64,000 nucleotides of DNA, from assembly GCF_007859315.1 (NCBI RefSeq), contig NZ_VOHA01000011.1:124001-188000 (forward strand). The letters run 5' to 3'. This DNA comes from Reyranella sp. CPCC 100927. GTDB lineage: Bacteria > Pseudomonadota > Alphaproteobacteria > Reyranellales > Reyranellaceae. Shown here piece after piece: positions 17,076 through 27,470 of this stretch. The position numbers and the translations under genes were made by a program. Each line of letters starts with the position of its first letter. The first letter of the stretch is position 1. The notes under the pieces are model-generated. The model ran no database searches. It saw nothing but the letters and a program-made list of their open reading frames with translations, and was not told the origin of the DNA.

Positions 17076-17764
17076 GGCGTGGCGCGCTCCGGCGTGGCCG
17101 CACACCAGGCGGCCGCAATCCCGGCGAAGGCGCCGGCGGCCACGTGCCATGGTGGTCCGGCGGCAATGTAGGCCAGGGCCGAGGCGGCGGCGCTGGCCGC
17201 GACGACGATCGCCGTCGCACGCCCCTTCCACAGTCCCGCAATCAGTCCGATGAAGAGCGCCGTAAAGGCGAAGTCCGCGCCCAGCCGTTTGGGATCGCCA
17301 AGGAACGAGCCCAGCCAGGCACCGAGAAAGGTACAGCCGATCCACGCCACCGGCAGCATGCCGGCCACCGCGAACCAGTACGCCGGCGTGATGCGCCGCT
17401 CGATCGCGCGCCGTTCGGCCAGGGCCCAGGATTCGTCGGTCAGTACCCACGCCGCGGCCAGGCGCTGGGCCAGCGAAAAGCCATCCATCTTCGGGTTGAG
17501 CGACGCGCCCATCAGGGTGTGGCGGGCATTGATCAGCAGCGTCGAAAATGCCAGCGCCAGGACCGGCACCGGATAGGACCACAGTTCCAGCGCCGCGAAC
17601 TGCGCCCCGCCGGCGAACACGAGGATGGACATCAGGCCGGCTTCGAGCACGGATAGCCCCTTGCCGACCGCCAACGCCCCGAACAGCATGCCGATCGGGA
17701 CGGCCGCGATCATGGCGGGCAGAATATCGCGGGCGCCCTCGCGCGCCGTCGCTGGTGGATTCAT
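17072..17764 (-). CDS. azlC: AzlC-family large subunit of amino acid exporter
   Basis: A 230-residue integral membrane protein, the large half of the AzlCD exporter. Family marks are ILPAMIAAVPIGMLFGALAV, SILVFAGGAQFAALEL, LLINARHTLMGASLNP, and WVLTDESWALAERR. It overlaps the upstream AraC-type regulator gene by four bases and azlD by four, so the three genes form one tightly packed operon. Confidence 0.93.
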   Translation of the reverse strand: MNPPATAREGARDILPAMIAAVPIGMLFGALAVGKGLSVLEAGLMSILVFAGGAQFAALELWSYPVPVLALAFSTLLINARHTLMGASLNPKMDGFSLAQRLAAAWVLTDESWALAERRAIERRITPAYWFAVAGMLPVAWIGCTFLGAWLGSFLGDPKRLGADFAFTALFIGLIAGLWKGRATAIVVAASAAASALAYIAAGPPWHVAAGAFAGIAAAWCAATPERATP

Positions 17765-18624
17765 GCCACGACAGCCGTGCGGTAGGCCCCGGGTGTCACG
17801 CCGATGCGGGCTTTGAATGCGCGTGTCAGATGGGCCTGGTCACAGAAGCCGGTCGCCGAGGCAACCACAACCGGCGTCTCACCGCGACGCAGCCGGATCT
17901 TGGCCGCCTCGACCCGCAGGTTGATCAGCCAGGCATGCGGCGTCAGCCCGGTCTCGCGGCGAAAGGCGCGGATCAGGTGGTACGGCGACAATCCGGCCTC
18001 GGCAGCCAGCAGCGACAGCGGCAGGTCTTCGGCATGGCGCTGTTCCAAGAGCGTTTTCACGCGCGCCACCGGCCCCCGCTCGCGACCCAACGGGGCCGGC
18101 ACGATCCGCGCGTGACGCACCAGGCAATGCGCATAGGCCCGCGACAGCAGCTCGTCGGCGGCCAGGGTGGCACCTTCTTCCTCGAGCATGCTGTGGGCCG
18201 CGGAGATCAGCGCCACACCGTGCGGGTCATGGACCACGGGTTCGGGAAACCAGGGCGTGCCCACGACCGGTACGCCGGAGACTTCCATGGCAATGCCCTG
18301 CAGCAGCACCACCGACGGATACGTCATGCGATAGCAATAGCCGCCGCCATAGGCCTCGCCATCATGGACATCGTGCGGATGGTTGAAGACCAGGTCGCCG
18401 GGCGTCGCGTAGCGGCGGCTGCCACGCACATTCCAGGTCTCGCAACCCGCCAGGATGCCGCCCACCACGTAGGTATCGTGAATATGCAGGGCATAGCGAT
18501 GCGTGCGGAAGGTCGCCGCCAGGCACTCCAGCCCATCAAAGCGGCCGGCCATGAAGAAACGCGCGCGCTCGCCCGCGGCAAGCGGCGTCGCGGCCACGGC
18601 TTCGGCCTGGGTGATCCCGTCCAT
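17761..18624 (-). CDS. AraC-family transcriptional regulator
   Basis: A 287-residue regulator. The N-terminal half is a cupin-like ligand domain (HIHDTYVVGGILAGCE, TPGDLVFNHPHDVHDGEAY). The C-terminal two helix-turn-helix units run from LSLLAAEAGLSPYHLIRAFRR to ASATGFCDQAHLTRAFKARI. It is the first gene of the azlCD operon and overlaps azlC by four bases, so it most likely responds to the exported amino acid and controls its own operon. Confidence 0.93.
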   Translation of the reverse strand: MDGITQAEAVAATPLAAGERARFFMAGRFDGLECLAATFRTHRYALHIHDTYVVGGILAGCETWNVRGSRRYATPGDLVFNHPHDVHDGEAYGGGYCYRMTYPSVVLLQGIAMEVSGVPVVGTPWFPEPVVHDPHGVALISAAHSMLEEEGATLAADELLSRAYAHCLVRHARIVPAPLGRERGPVARVKTLLEQRHAEDLPLSLLAAEAGLSPYHLIRAFRRETGLTPHAWLINLRVEAAKIRLRRGETPVVVASATGFCDQAHLTRAFKARIGVTPGAYRTAVVA

Positions 18625-18686
18625 GCACCGCAGTGTAAAGCCGATCTGGCACGGCGCGTCTTGAAGAAAATTGCTGTCGGGCCCGC

Positions 18687-19124
18687 CTACAAAGGCTGTT
18701 CCGGCATCTCCAGTGGGGCACCTGCCGGCAGCGGGCGTGGCAAGGCCCGCCGCAAGTCATCGCGAAAATCCGACTCCGGCTGCGTTTCCAGGAACTGATC
18801 CGGCCAGCGCCGAGCGCCATCAATGGCGAGAAAGGCGGCTCGCAGAGCATCGACGGGCACCGGGCCGCCATCGTCGCTGGCCAGCGACGCGGCCCAGCGC
18901 GCCAGCAAGCCGTCCAAAGCCTCGCGGGCAGCCCGGTCGGCATCATATGGCGGGCTTGCCGCTGCCTCGGCGGCAGCCGCGGTGACGGCGCCGACCAGTC
19001 GCCGCTGCCAGTCCGGTTCGAACGGACCCCAGGCTGCCAGCCGCCGTTCGGCTGCAATCGCCAGCCGCCGGGCGACGATCGATGGTACTGGCGACAAGTC
19101 GTCTTCAGGCGACATGGCAGGCAT
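18687..19124 (-). CDS. Small protein of unknown function downstream of mdoH
   Basis: A 145-residue (142 if ATG 19115 is used; GAGAGG suits that spacing better) Ala/Arg/Pro-rich protein, mostly helical in character, without signal peptide or membrane segment. It begins only a few bases after the mdoH stop on the same strand, so it is read as the third gene of the mdoG - mdoH unit. I recognise no domain. A link with periplasmic glucans rests on position only. Confidence 0.55.
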   Translation of the reverse strand: MPAMSPEDDLSPVPSIVARRLAIAAERRLAAWGPFEPDWQRRLVGAVTAAAAEAAASPPYDADRAAREALDGLLARWAASLASDDGGPVPVDALRAAFLAIDGARRWPDQFLETQPESDFRDDLRRALPRPLPAGAPLEMPEQPL

Positions 19125-19128
19125 CCTC

Positions 19129-21159
19129 TCACGCCGCCCGCTGCAGGCGGCGCTGCTCGAGCGTCCGCAGAGCGTGCTCTAGCGCCGCCGCGCTGCCCAG
19201 CAGAGCGCGCCGCTCGACGGGCTCCAGCGACTCGGCGCGGATCGCGGCGCGCTCCGCCGAATCGATCAGCGCGTGATCCGCCGGCGTGCGATCGGGCAGC
19301 ATCGCCATGTGCAGTGCCGCCAGCGGCCGGTCGCTCAGCACATGAACGAAGCTGGGCAAGGACCGGTCTTCGAGGCGCTTCAGCTCTTCGTCCAGCAGGC
19401 GCAACGCCGGCGAAGGTGCCGTCTCTTCCGGTGTCCAGAAGAAACCGCCGCGCTGCATCGCCAGCCCGGCGCCGGTGCGGCTGGAGATCACGTTGAGCGG
19501 TATCGCCACCGCCATGCCCAGCACGATGGGCGCCACCCACCATAGAAAGTCGATGGCGTACCAGAAGACGACACCGCCCCAGGCCAGGCCGATCAGGCTA
19601 TGCACCGCGTGCCGGCGTGCCGCTTCCGACCATGTGATGCCGCGGTCGTCACGCGGCTGCGAGGCCCAGCCGACACTGCTGCCGGCCAGGATGGTGAACA
19701 CGAACTTGCTGTGGAACAGCATCATCACGGGTGCCAGCAGCAGAGAGAACATCATCTCGGCCACGGCGCTGCGCAGCAGCCGTCCGGCGCCGCCGAATCG
19801 CACCCGGCGTGCGCGGCTGCCCAGGGTCAGCACCAGGCTGAAGAGCTTGGGCAGGAACAGGACGGCCGCCGTAACCGCCAGCAGCGCATGGCTCTCGAAC
19901 GGCCGGTACTCCGGCCAGATGGGAAAGAGATTGTAGCCGGGCAGGAAGTAGGCATGGCCGGCCAAGGCCTGCTGGATCACCACGTAGCTGCTGAGGAACA
20001 GAAGCAGCAGCCACAGCGGCGAGGCGATGAAGGCCAGCACGCCCATCGCCATGTGCAGGCGACTCACCCAGTGCAGTCGCGGCGCCTTCAGGATGCGGGC
20101 ATGTTGCAGATTGCCTTGCGCCCAGCGCCGGTCGCGCACGGCATAGTCGACGATGTTGGACGGAATCTCCTCGTAGCTGCCACGCAGTTCGGGCAGGAAC
20201 CAGACGTGCCAACCGCCGCGGCGCATGCAGGCCGCCTCGACGAAATCATGGCTCATGATCTCGCCGCCCAGCGGCGCCTTGCCGGGCAGCTTGGGCAGGC
20301 CGCAATGCGCAGCGAACGCCCGCGTGCGGATGATCGCGTTGTGGCCGTAGTAGTTGCCTTCGCCGGCCCACCAGAAGCTGTGGCCGACCGCCAGCAGCGG
20401 GCCATAGAGTCGGCTGGCAAACTGAAGCCAGCGCGCGAACAACGTGGTGCGGTTGGCGGCGATGGCCAAGGTCTGGATGATGCCGGCCTTGGGATTGGCC
20501 TCCATCAGCCCCGCCAACCGCACGATGGTGTCACCCTCCATCACGCTGTCGGCGTCGAGCACGACCATGTTTTCGTAGGCGCCGCCCTGTGTCCGCACCC
20601 ATTCGGCGATGTTGCCGGCCTTGCGGCCAACATTGGCCGCGCGATGGCGATAGAACAGCCGGCCGCCGGCACCCAGCGCCCGGCAGGTGTCATGCCATTG
20701 CGCTTCCTCGGCCACCCAGATGTCGGCATCGGTGGTGTCGCTCAGCACGAAGAAATCGAACTGCGCCAGCTGCCCGGTGGCTTCGACCGAGCGATAGGTC
20801 GCGGCCAGGCCGGCGAACACGCGGCGCGTATCCTCGTTGTAGATCGGCATCAATATCGCGGTGCGCGCGCGCAGTGTGGGCATCGGGCCATCGGCGGCGC
20901 TCTCGCACCGCAAGGTCACCGGATGGCGGCCCAGCACCGACAGCACGAAGCCGGCGGCAGCAGCCCAGAACGACAATGCGATCCAGCCGAAGCTGACGGC
21001 AAACACCACCAGCACCGCGCCTTCGGCAACGGTCAGGGAATTGGTGCCCAGCACCACGCCCATCAGCCACGTGGCGCCGGCCGTGCTGCCGAGCACCAGC
21101 AGCGCCATCAGCCCGCGGCGCCAGAACGCCCACTTCGCCTTCGGTTCAAGGTGGAGCAT
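19129..21159 (-). CDS. mdoH: Glucans biosynthesis glucosyltransferase H
   Basis: A 676-residue inner-membrane GT2 enzyme that makes the beta-1,2 backbone of osmoregulated periplasmic glucans. The cytoplasmic catalytic domain has MPIYNEDTRRVFAGL, VLSDTTDADI, YRHRAANVGRKAGNIAEWV, LDADSVMEGD and the QxxRW-like RRWAQGNLQH. Membrane segments lie before it and in the C-terminal half. ATG 21159 is preferred to a TTG at 21174 that would overlap mdoG. Two bases separate it from the mdoG stop, so the two are co-transcribed. Confidence 0.96.
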   Translation of the reverse strand: MLHLEPKAKWAFWRRGLMALLVLGSTAGATWLMGVVLGTNSLTVAEGAVLVVFAVSFGWIALSFWAAAAGFVLSVLGRHPVTLRCESAADGPMPTLRARTAILMPIYNEDTRRVFAGLAATYRSVEATGQLAQFDFFVLSDTTDADIWVAEEAQWHDTCRALGAGGRLFYRHRAANVGRKAGNIAEWVRTQGGAYENMVVLDADSVMEGDTIVRLAGLMEANPKAGIIQTLAIAANRTTLFARWLQFASRLYGPLLAVGHSFWWAGEGNYYGHNAIIRTRAFAAHCGLPKLPGKAPLGGEIMSHDFVEAACMRRGGWHVWFLPELRGSYEEIPSNIVDYAVRDRRWAQGNLQHARILKAPRLHWVSRLHMAMGVLAFIASPLWLLLLFLSSYVVIQQALAGHAYFLPGYNLFPIWPEYRPFESHALLAVTAAVLFLPKLFSLVLTLGSRARRVRFGGAGRLLRSAVAEMMFSLLLAPVMMLFHSKFVFTILAGSSVGWASQPRDDRGITWSEAARRHAVHSLIGLAWGGVVFWYAIDFLWWVAPIVLGMAVAIPLNVISSRTGAGLAMQRGGFFWTPEETAPSPALRLLDEELKRLEDRSLPSFVHVLSDRPLAALHMAMLPDRTPADHALIDSAERAAIRAESLEPVERRALLGSAAALEHALRTLEQRRLQRAA

Positions 21160-21161
21160 GG

Positions 21162-22739
21162 TCAGGGCCGCCAACGGTAGGTCCAGGTCTCGGTCAGCGC
21201 CTCGTCATAGAGGCGCAGGTATGCACGCATTTCGATCGGCTTCTTGCCGTCAGGCTCGACGTCCGCCACCAGCCGCCACATCTTGGTCGAGGGGATCGAC
21301 TGCAGCTCTGCGTTCACCAGCTTGCCGGCCGTGACGTTCACCTGGGCACTGACCGGATGCTCCGGTCGCAGGTTGACCAGTTCACCGCCCGCAAAGTCAA
21401 CAAGCACACGGCGCGTGGTCTTGGCCGGCTTGCCACTGCCCGGGATATCGGTAAGGCCGATGCGGGTTGCCACCGCGCGTCCGCCCGGCGGGAAGCGTGC
21501 CGCATCGGCAAAGGAATGCAGGCGGTAGCGCAGCTCGATCCGCTGGCCTGCCTTGACCGGCTCGCGGCCGACCCAGAACGCCACGATGTTGTCGTGGATC
21601 TCCGAGTCGGTGGGGATCTCGATCAGCCTGATCTCGCCTTCGCCCCACTCACCCATCGTCTCGACCCAGAGGCTGGGCCGTCGGTGATAGAGCGCTTGCA
21701 GGTCCTGGTAGTGGTCCAGCGACCGGTCGCGCTGAATGAGGCCGAAGCCGCGCGGATTCTTGTCGCCGAAGCTGGAGATGTCGAGTTCGGCCGAGTTGCT
21801 GAGCGGACGCCAGATCCACTCGCCGGCACTGGTCTCGATCAACAGGCCGTCAGAGTCATGTACCTCGGGGCGGAAGTCGCCGCGTTGGCGGCGGTCGCTG
21901 TTCTTGCCGGCGAGAAACATGCTGGTGAGCGGCGCCACGCCCAGCATGCCGACGCCGTGGCGCATGAACAGGGTTGCCGTCACTTCAAGACGGGTCTCCG
22001 TGCCCGGCCGCAAGGTGAACATGTACGCGCCGGCCAGCGCCGGGCTGTCGAGCAGCGCGTAGATGACGATCTCGCGCGCCTCCGGCGTCGGTGTCACCAG
22101 CCAGAAGGTGCGGAAGAACGGGAACTCCTCCTGGCGCTGCAGGCCGGTGTCGATAGCCAACCCGCGCGCCGAGATGCCGTAGACCTGGTTGCGGCCCAGC
22201 AGGCGGAAGTAGCTGGCGCCGAGAAAGGCGGCGATCTCGTCCACCGGCTCCGGCCCATGCAGCGGGTAGTGCAGGCGAAAACCTGCCAGCGGTATCTGCT
22301 CGGGCGGCGGTTCCTTCAGCTTGACGTCACTCCAATCGAACATGTCGCGGCTGGCGACGAACGGATTGGACACGCCGTCCGTCACGATGTTGATCGAGAT
22401 GGGTGCGCTGTAGATGAAACCGGCAGCGAAGAACTGGGCACGAAAGAAAGCCTTGCGATCGCTCCACAGCGATGCCGCAGGCCGGAAGCGGATCTGCTGG
22501 TAGCGATCATAGCCCAGGTCCCGCCATTCGGCTGGCAACGCGGCCGGGCTCGGCGCCTGATAGGGACCGGCGGCGACCCGGCGGGCTTCATCCAGGACCG
22601 TGGTGTAGTCGAACGATGCCGGCGGCGGCGCCGGGATCTGCCCGACCGGCGGCGGAAGCTGCGCGCGCGCGACAGAAGGCGCCAACGCCGCGGCGGCCAG
22701 CGCACCGATCGTCAGGTTTCGCCGCGTACAGCTCCGCAT
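21162..22739 (-). CDS. mdoG: Glucan biosynthesis periplasmic protein MdoG/MdoD family
   Basis: A 525-residue periplasmic protein. After the signal peptide, the two-domain MdoG fold is seen, with FDYTTVLDEARRVAAGPY, GYDRYQQIRFRPAASLW, LAGFRLHYPLHGP, ARGLAIDTG and FGLIQRDRSLDHYQDLQALYHRRPSLW. It is needed for backbone or branch assembly with MdoH. The leader (MRSCTRRNLTIGALAAAALA) has a twin-arginine look, as in the paralogue MdoD, so a Tat-exported MdoD-like assignment is possible. ATG 22739 is chosen over an ATG at 22835 for that reason. The 227-base gap before it holds no gene. Confidence 0.9.
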   Translation of the reverse strand: MRSCTRRNLTIGALAAAALAPSVARAQLPPPVGQIPAPPPASFDYTTVLDEARRVAAGPYQAPSPAALPAEWRDLGYDRYQQIRFRPAASLWSDRKAFFRAQFFAAGFIYSAPISINIVTDGVSNPFVASRDMFDWSDVKLKEPPPEQIPLAGFRLHYPLHGPEPVDEIAAFLGASYFRLLGRNQVYGISARGLAIDTGLQRQEEFPFFRTFWLVTPTPEAREIVIYALLDSPALAGAYMFTLRPGTETRLEVTATLFMRHGVGMLGVAPLTSMFLAGKNSDRRQRGDFRPEVHDSDGLLIETSAGEWIWRPLSNSAELDISSFGDKNPRGFGLIQRDRSLDHYQDLQALYHRRPSLWVETMGEWGEGEIRLIEIPTDSEIHDNIVAFWVGREPVKAGQRIELRYRLHSFADAARFPPGGRAVATRIGLTDIPGSGKPAKTTRRVLVDFAGGELVNLRPEHPVSAQVNVTAGKLVNAELQSIPSTKMWRLVADVEPDGKKPIEMRAYLRLYDEALTETWTYRWRP

Positions 22740-22966
22740 GATCTGACTGTCCCCCACCGAAGCGCGACGCTCCGCATCGCTTGGAACGCCGGGCGGTGGG
22801 GCAGGTTGCATCCATGCAGATTTACGCAGACTCATCAGGAAACGCTCACGCTCGCGGTTGCTCGGAGACGTCAGGCGTAGTGAATGTTTGGGACCGTATT
22901 GCGGCGCAATCGCGGGCGCCGTGCGGCGTTGTGCCTCTTCTCTGCGCGCAGACGAGAAGAAAGGAT

Positions 22967-23401
22967 TTAGCGGCTGCGTGTCAGTGTCGCTGTGCGACGG
23001 CAGGGGCCTTCGGTTTCGCTGATACGCAAGGCGTTGCCGTCGGCGCGGCCGCTCCAGCGCGAGCGCTCGCGGTCCCGGTCACGCATGGATCGCAGGCCGA
23101 TGATCGCGATGGTGCCATTGCCGTCGACGCGGCCATTCAATTGCCACAGCGCCGGAGGCGCCGGCAGCTGCTCGCCCTTCTTGCCCTGCACCCGCGGTGC
23201 ACCGGTGTCAGGCTCGCTGGCGGTACCGTCGAGCAACCCGCTTTCAATCGTGATACGCACGTCCAGCAACGCACAGCGGCCCGCAGCCTCCGCACGGCCG
23301 ATCCAGGCGCCGTCGGATTGTCCCCACGCGGTGGTGGCCAGCATGACGAAGCCGGTACCGACAGCCATCCGCAGGGCGCAATGCAACGACAAGGACAGCA
23401 T
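22967..23401 (-). CDS. Small exported protein of unknown function
   Basis: A 144-residue protein. ATG 23401 opens a signal peptide (LHCALRMAVGTGFVMLATTA, cleavage near WGQ). The mature protein (SDGAWIGRAEAAGRCALLDV, then GIRIT-like beta strands, GRVDGNGTIAIIGL, and SETEGPC) has two or more cysteines and a beta-strand character. An upstream in-frame ATG at 23431 would spoil the signal peptide. It lies 36 bases after mutL on the same strand. No known family is recognised. Confidence 0.7.
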   Translation of the reverse strand: MLSLSLHCALRMAVGTGFVMLATTAWGQSDGAWIGRAEAAGRCALLDVRITIESGLLDGTASEPDTGAPRVQGKKGEQLPAPPALWQLNGRVDGNGTIAIIGLRSMRDRDRERSRWSGRADGNALRISETEGPCRRTATLTRSR

Positions 23402-23437
23402 GCTTTTGTTCTCCTCAGGACCACTCGGCATTGACGA

Positions 23438-25288
23438 CTACCGTCGGCCGAACAATCGCTCGATATCGGCCAGCTTGAGTTCGACATAGGTCGGCCGACC
23501 GTGATTGCACTGGCCTGAATGCGGCGTCGCTTCCATCTGGCGCAGCAACGCGTTCATTTCGTCGACCGACAGCCGCCGGCCCGAGCGCACGCTGCCGTGG
23601 CACGCCATGGTGCCGCACACCTCTTCGAGCTTTTCCTTCAGCGACAGATGTTCGCCGAATTCGGATAATTCGTCGGCGAGGTCACGCACCAGGCCGGCCA
23701 CGTCGGTGTCGCCCAGCAGCGCCGGTGTCTCGCGCACCGCCACCGTGCCAGCGCCGAACGGTTCGATCACCAGCCCCAGTTCGCCCAGTTGCTCAGCGCG
23801 CGCCAGCAATCGGCGCGCCGCATCGTCACCCAGTTCGACGATCTCGGGGATCAGCAGCATCTGGCGCTTCACGCCGTGCTCGGCCAGCGACTCCTTCATA
23901 CGCTCGTAGACCAGGCGTTCATGCGCGGCGTGCTGATCGACGATCACCACGCCGTCCTCGGTCTGCGCCACGATGTAGGTCTCGTGCACCTGCGCCCGCG
24001 CCGCGCCCAGCGGATAGCGTCGCAGATCCTCGACCGGCGCCGCCATCTCGGCACGGGCCGAGATGTGGTCGACACCGTCGAGCGTCGCCGCCGCGGGGTG
24101 CGGTGCGAGGAACGCCGCCGCCGCTTCAGCCAGCCCGGGCGAGGGCCGCGCCATGCCGCCAGAATAAGATGAGGGCCATGCACCGCCACGCGGTCCGCCG
24201 CCCAGCGGCAGGCCGCCCACCGGCCGCACCGCGCCCAGCGCCGCCTGCGCCACCGTCGTGCTGGCACGATGGCCGGCAGCCGCCAGCGCCTGTCGGATGG
24301 CGCCCACGATCAGGCCACGCACGATGCCGGCGTCTCGGAAGCGCACCTCCGTCTTGGCCGGATGCACGTTGACGTCGACCATGCCGGACGGCGCTTCAAG
24401 GAACAGCGCCACCAGCGGATGCCGGTCACGGGCAAGGAAATCCTGGTAGGCGCCACGCACGGCACCGACCAGCAGCTTGTCGCGCACCGGCCGGCCGTTC
24501 ACGAACAAATACTGATGCTGCGCCGTGCCCCGGTTGAGCGTCGGCAGGCCGACATGACCGGTCAGGACGAAACCTTCGCGTTCGGCGCGGATCGGCAGGC
24601 TGTTCTGGGCGAAGTCGCGGCCCATGATGGCGGCGAGGCGCTCCAGGCGCGCGGCGTCCTCACCGTCCTCGACCAGCGACGGTGCAATGGCAGCATAGTT
24701 GAAGAGCGTTCGGTCCTCGTCCTCGAGCGAGAAGGCGATCTGCGGATGCGCCATCGCCAGGCGCTTGATGGTGTCGGCGACCTGTGCCTGCTCGGTGCGC
24801 GGCTCCTTGAGGAACTTCAGGCGCGCCGGCACGGCAAAAAAAAGATCACGCACTTCCACGCGCGTGCCGGGCGGATGTGCCGCCGGCTGCGGTTGGCCCT
24901 TGCCGTCACCCTCGATGCGCAATGCCCAGGCACTGTCGGCGCCCTTGGGCCGCGACGTGACGACAAACCGGCTGACCGAGGCGATCGACGGCAGCGCCTC
25001 GCCGCGAAAACCCAAGGTACGGATGTCAAGCAGGTCCTCGTCGTCGGCCAGCTTGGACGTGCAGTGCCGATCGACCGCCAGCGCCAGTTCGTCCGGCGTC
25101 ATGCCGACGCCGTCGTCGGTGACGGTGATCAGGCTGCGCCCGCCTTCGACCAGGCTCACCGCGACACGGCCTGCTCTCGCGTCGATGGCGTTCTCGACCA
25201 GTTCCTTCACCGCCGACGCCGGCCGCTCCACCACTTCGCCGGCGGCGATGCGGTTCACCACGGTCAGCGGCAGGCGGCGGATGGTCAT
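23438..25288 (-). CDS. mutL: DNA mismatch repair protein MutL (nicking type)
   Basis: A 616-residue mismatch-repair protein. The N-terminal GHKL ATPase is complete ([44 protein letters not shown]). The C-terminal dimer domain has the endonuclease motif DQHA-X2-E-X4-E ([12 protein letters not shown]), plus ACHGS and CNHGRPT. This marks a MutL that nicks DNA itself, as in bacteria without MutH. ATG 25288 begins [11 protein letters not shown]; the open frame further back runs only through the palindromic element lying between mutL and pgi. Confidence 0.97.
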   Translation of the reverse strand: MTIRRLPLTVVNRIAAGEVVERPASAVKELVENAIDARAGRVAVSLVEGGRSLITVTDDGVGMTPDELALAVDRHCTSKLADDEDLLDIRTLGFRGEALPSIASVSRFVVTSRPKGADSAWALRIEGDGKGQPQPAAHPPGTRVEVRDLFFAVPARLKFLKEPRTEQAQVADTIKRLAMAHPQIAFSLEDEDRTLFNYAAIAPSLVEDGEDAARLERLAAIMGRDFAQNSLPIRAEREGFVLTGHVGLPTLNRGTAQHQYLFVNGRPVRDKLLVGAVRGAYQDFLARDRHPLVALFLEAPSGMVDVNVHPAKTEVRFRDAGIVRGLIVGAIRQALAAAGHRASTTVAQAALGAVRPVGGLPLGGGPRGGAWPSSYSGGMARPSPGLAEAAAAFLAPHPAAATLDGVDHISARAEMAAPVEDLRRYPLGAARAQVHETYIVAQTEDGVVIVDQHAAHERLVYERMKESLAEHGVKRQMLLIPEIVELGDDAARRLLARAEQLGELGLVIEPFGAGTVAVRETPALLGDTDVAGLVRDLADELSEFGEHLSLKEKLEEVCGTMACHGSVRSGRRLSVDEMNALLRQMEATPHSGQCNHGRPTYVELKLADIERLFGRR

Positions 25289-25298
25289 GGCTCTTCTC

Positions 25299-25394
25299 TT
25301 TTGGACCGCGCGCATCGGCGCCCTAGCGCCGACACACCTTCGCTCTTCGCTGGCGCTCCGAGCGAATGCGGGCGTGGACGCCCGCGGTCCAAAA
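25299..25394. repeat. Palindromic element, copy 2 (between pgi and mutL)
   Basis: The ends TTTTGGACC and GGTCCAAAA face each other. One arm holds the self-palindrome GCGGGCGT-GG-ACGCCCGC, and the other is shortened. The internal segment (ATCGGCGCC, AGCGCCGACA, TTCGCTCTTCGCT, CGAGCGAATGCGGGC) is shared with the copies at 34163-34270 and 50771-50875. It lies 10 bases upstream of the mutL start, so it may shape the mutL leader. Confidence 0.8.
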
Positions 25395-25400
25395 AGGGGC

Positions 25401-26702
25401 TCACCGCTTCCCCGCCAGGTACTCGCGCGTGAGCACCTTGCCCTCTTCGACGGCGGGCTGGTCGAAGGCATCGACCTGCAGCAGATCGGCGGCGATGATG
25501 GTCTCCAGCATGAAGTGCATCAGCAGCGCACCCATCACGCGCTCGTCCAGTTTAGCGATGCGCATCACCCGCGTGGGCCGTCCGTTCTTGGCCAGAGTCG
25601 CTGCGGTCGCGTCGGCCTCGGCCAGCAGCAGGTCACCCAGCGAATGGTTGGCGAGGTAGTTCAGCGACGCATCGCCGCCCAGCGCGTCAGGACGTACCTT
25701 GGCGCCCTCGCCTGCCGTATCGCGGATGATCACGGTGAAAAGCTTGTCGGCCGGCCCGTCGAGATAGAGCTGCAGCTGGCTGTGCTGATCGACCGTGCCC
25801 ATGGCGCGGATCGGCGTCGTGCCCTTGCCGTTCTTGCCCAGGCTCTCGGCCCACAGCTGGCGGAACCAGAGACCGAAGTAAGCCAAGCGATCGACGTAGG
25901 GCATCACAACCGTGGTCCCCACGTTGCGCTCGCGCCACAGCCCGACCGACAACGCCGCGCCGACCGCGGGCGCACTGGTCGTGGCGTCCGTGGCCGACAA
26001 CGCCGGATCGAGCACGCTCGCCGCGCCTTCGCGGATGGCGACGGCATCGAGGCCCGCGATCATCGCCGGCAGCAGGCCGACCAGCGACAACACCGAGAAG
26101 CGGCCGCCCACACCCGGGTCGTGATCGAGGATGGAACCACCGATACGCTGCGCGATCTTGCGCAGTGCGTTGTCCTTGGGCTCGGTGATGGTCAGCACGT
26201 GGTCGGCGATCTTGCCCTTGCCGAGCTTGGCCTCCAGCGCGTCGAGCACGATGAAGAGCTGGGTCAGCGTCTCCGCCGTGCCGCCCGACTTCGAGATCGG
26301 CACGAACGCCGTTTTCGCCAGGTCCAGGCGTGTCAGCAGTTCGGCGAACGTCGCCGGATCGACATTGTCCATGAACCACAGCTTGGGTGCGCCGACCGCC
26401 GGGCCGAAGCCGATGTCGGTCAGCGCCGACAAGGTCTGGCCGCCCAGGCTGGAGCCGCCGGTGCCGAGGATGACCACGTGCGCGAACTGGCGCAGCCGTT
26501 CGACATGCGGCTTCAGGGCCGCAAGATCATCGCGCGCGGCCGGCAGGCGCAACAGCGGCAACGAGCCGTCGGTCTGGCGGCGCTTGACGCCCTGCAAGGC
26601 CGGCAGGACCTGTTCCAGCTCGCGCTCGTAGGCGCGCCGCGACAGGCCGTTGGCGCCGATGGCATCGGCGAAGATGGAGTCGATCTGGTGCTGGTAGGAC
26701 AT
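25401..26702 (-). CDS. pgi: Glucose-6-phosphate isomerase
   Basis: A 433-residue cytosolic enzyme interconverting glucose-6-phosphate and fructose-6-phosphate. It belongs to the short bacterial type, about 100 residues shorter than the E. coli enzyme. Sugar-isomerase marks are [59 protein letters not shown] and [19 protein letters not shown] 26702 is preferred; an ATG at 26711 would add three residues. It is upstream of mutL, separated by the palindromic element. Confidence 0.94.
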   Translation of the reverse strand: MSYQHQIDSIFADAIGANGLSRRAYERELEQVLPALQGVKRRQTDGSLPLLRLPAARDDLAALKPHVERLRQFAHVVILGTGGSSLGGQTLSALTDIGFGPAVGAPKLWFMDNVDPATFAELLTRLDLAKTAFVPISKSGGTAETLTQLFIVLDALEAKLGKGKIADHVLTITEPKDNALRKIAQRIGGSILDHDPGVGGRFSVLSLVGLLPAMIAGLDAVAIREGAASVLDPALSATDATTSAPAVGAALSVGLWRERNVGTTVVMPYVDRLAYFGLWFRQLWAESLGKNGKGTTPIRAMGTVDQHSQLQLYLDGPADKLFTVIIRDTAGEGAKVRPDALGGDASLNYLANHSLGDLLLAEADATAATLAKNGRPTRVMRIAKLDERVMGALLMHFMLETIIAADLLQVDAFDQPAVEEGKVLTREYLAGKR

Positions 26703-26810
26703 GCGCCGCATATGGTTGTGAACGGGGTCCGAGACTAGAGGAGTGCCGCGGCGCGTGAAAGCGCCGGCTGGCGTGCTGTGCCTGTGGAATTCGTCAGGAT
26801 AGCGGCAGGC

Positions 26811-27449
26811 TCAGGCGCTCAGTGACGCCACGGTCGTCAAGGTCACGCCGGCTTTCGCCATGGCCGCAGCCTGTGCCGCGCGGCTGCCGTCGAGGTCGAT
26901 AGCGGCGCAGGCATCCTCGGCGACGACGACGCCAAATCCCAGGCCCTGCGCGTCCAGCGCCGAGTAGGCCACGCAGAAATCGAAGGCAAGGCCGCAGCAC
27001 ACGACACGCGATACCGCACGGGCGCGCAGCCAGCCGTCGAGGCCCGTCGTGGTCGTGCGATCGTTCTCAAAGAAGGCCGAATAGGAATCGACTGCCGGCC
27101 GCATGCCCTTGCGTACCACCAAGGCAGCGCGATCCGTCATCAGATCTTCATGAAAGGCCGCGCCCGACGTGCCCTGCACGCAATGATCGGGCCACAAGGT
27201 CTGTGGTCCGTAGGCAACCTCGATGGTTTCGAACGGCGCCTTGCCCTTGTGCACCGATGCGAAGGAACCGTGGCGGCGCGGATGCCAATCCTGCGTCAGC
27301 ACGACGAGGTCGGCCGCAGCGATGAGCTTGTTCACGGCCGGCACGATCGCATCGCCGTGCGGTACCGCAAGCGCACCGCCCGGGCAGAAATCATTCTGCA
27401 CGTCGATCACCAGCAGCGCCGTTCCCGGCCCGAGTGGCGTGTTGGTCAT
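26811..27449 (-). CDS. pncA: Nicotinamidase
   Basis: A 212-residue isochorismatase-fold amidase converting nicotinamide to nicotinate for NAD salvage. The catalytic Asp is in LLVIDVQNDFCPGGAL, the metal site in TQDWHPRRHGSF, and the catalytic Cys in CGLAFDFCVAYSALDA. DHCVQGTSGAAFH is also typical. The gene is flanked upstream by a long palindromic repeat and downstream by the pgi promoter region; no operon partner is evident. Confidence 0.94.
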   Translation of the reverse strand: MTNTPLGPGTALLVIDVQNDFCPGGALAVPHGDAIVPAVNKLIAAADLVVLTQDWHPRRHGSFASVHKGKAPFETIEVAYGPQTLWPDHCVQGTSGAAFHEDLMTDRAALVVRKGMRPAVDSYSAFFENDRTTTTGLDGWLRARAVSRVVCCGLAFDFCVAYSALDAQGLGFGVVVAEDACAAIDLDGSRAAQAAAMAKAGVTLTTVASLSA

Positions 27450-27470
27450 GGCGTTGTCCTCTTTGCTGCC

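Noticed and set aside
22921-22966. Hairpin TCTGCGCGCAGA with flanking CTTCTC/GAGAAG as terminator
   Set aside because: The outer arms do not stack on the inner palindrome without bulges and no T run follows, so a terminator is not supported.
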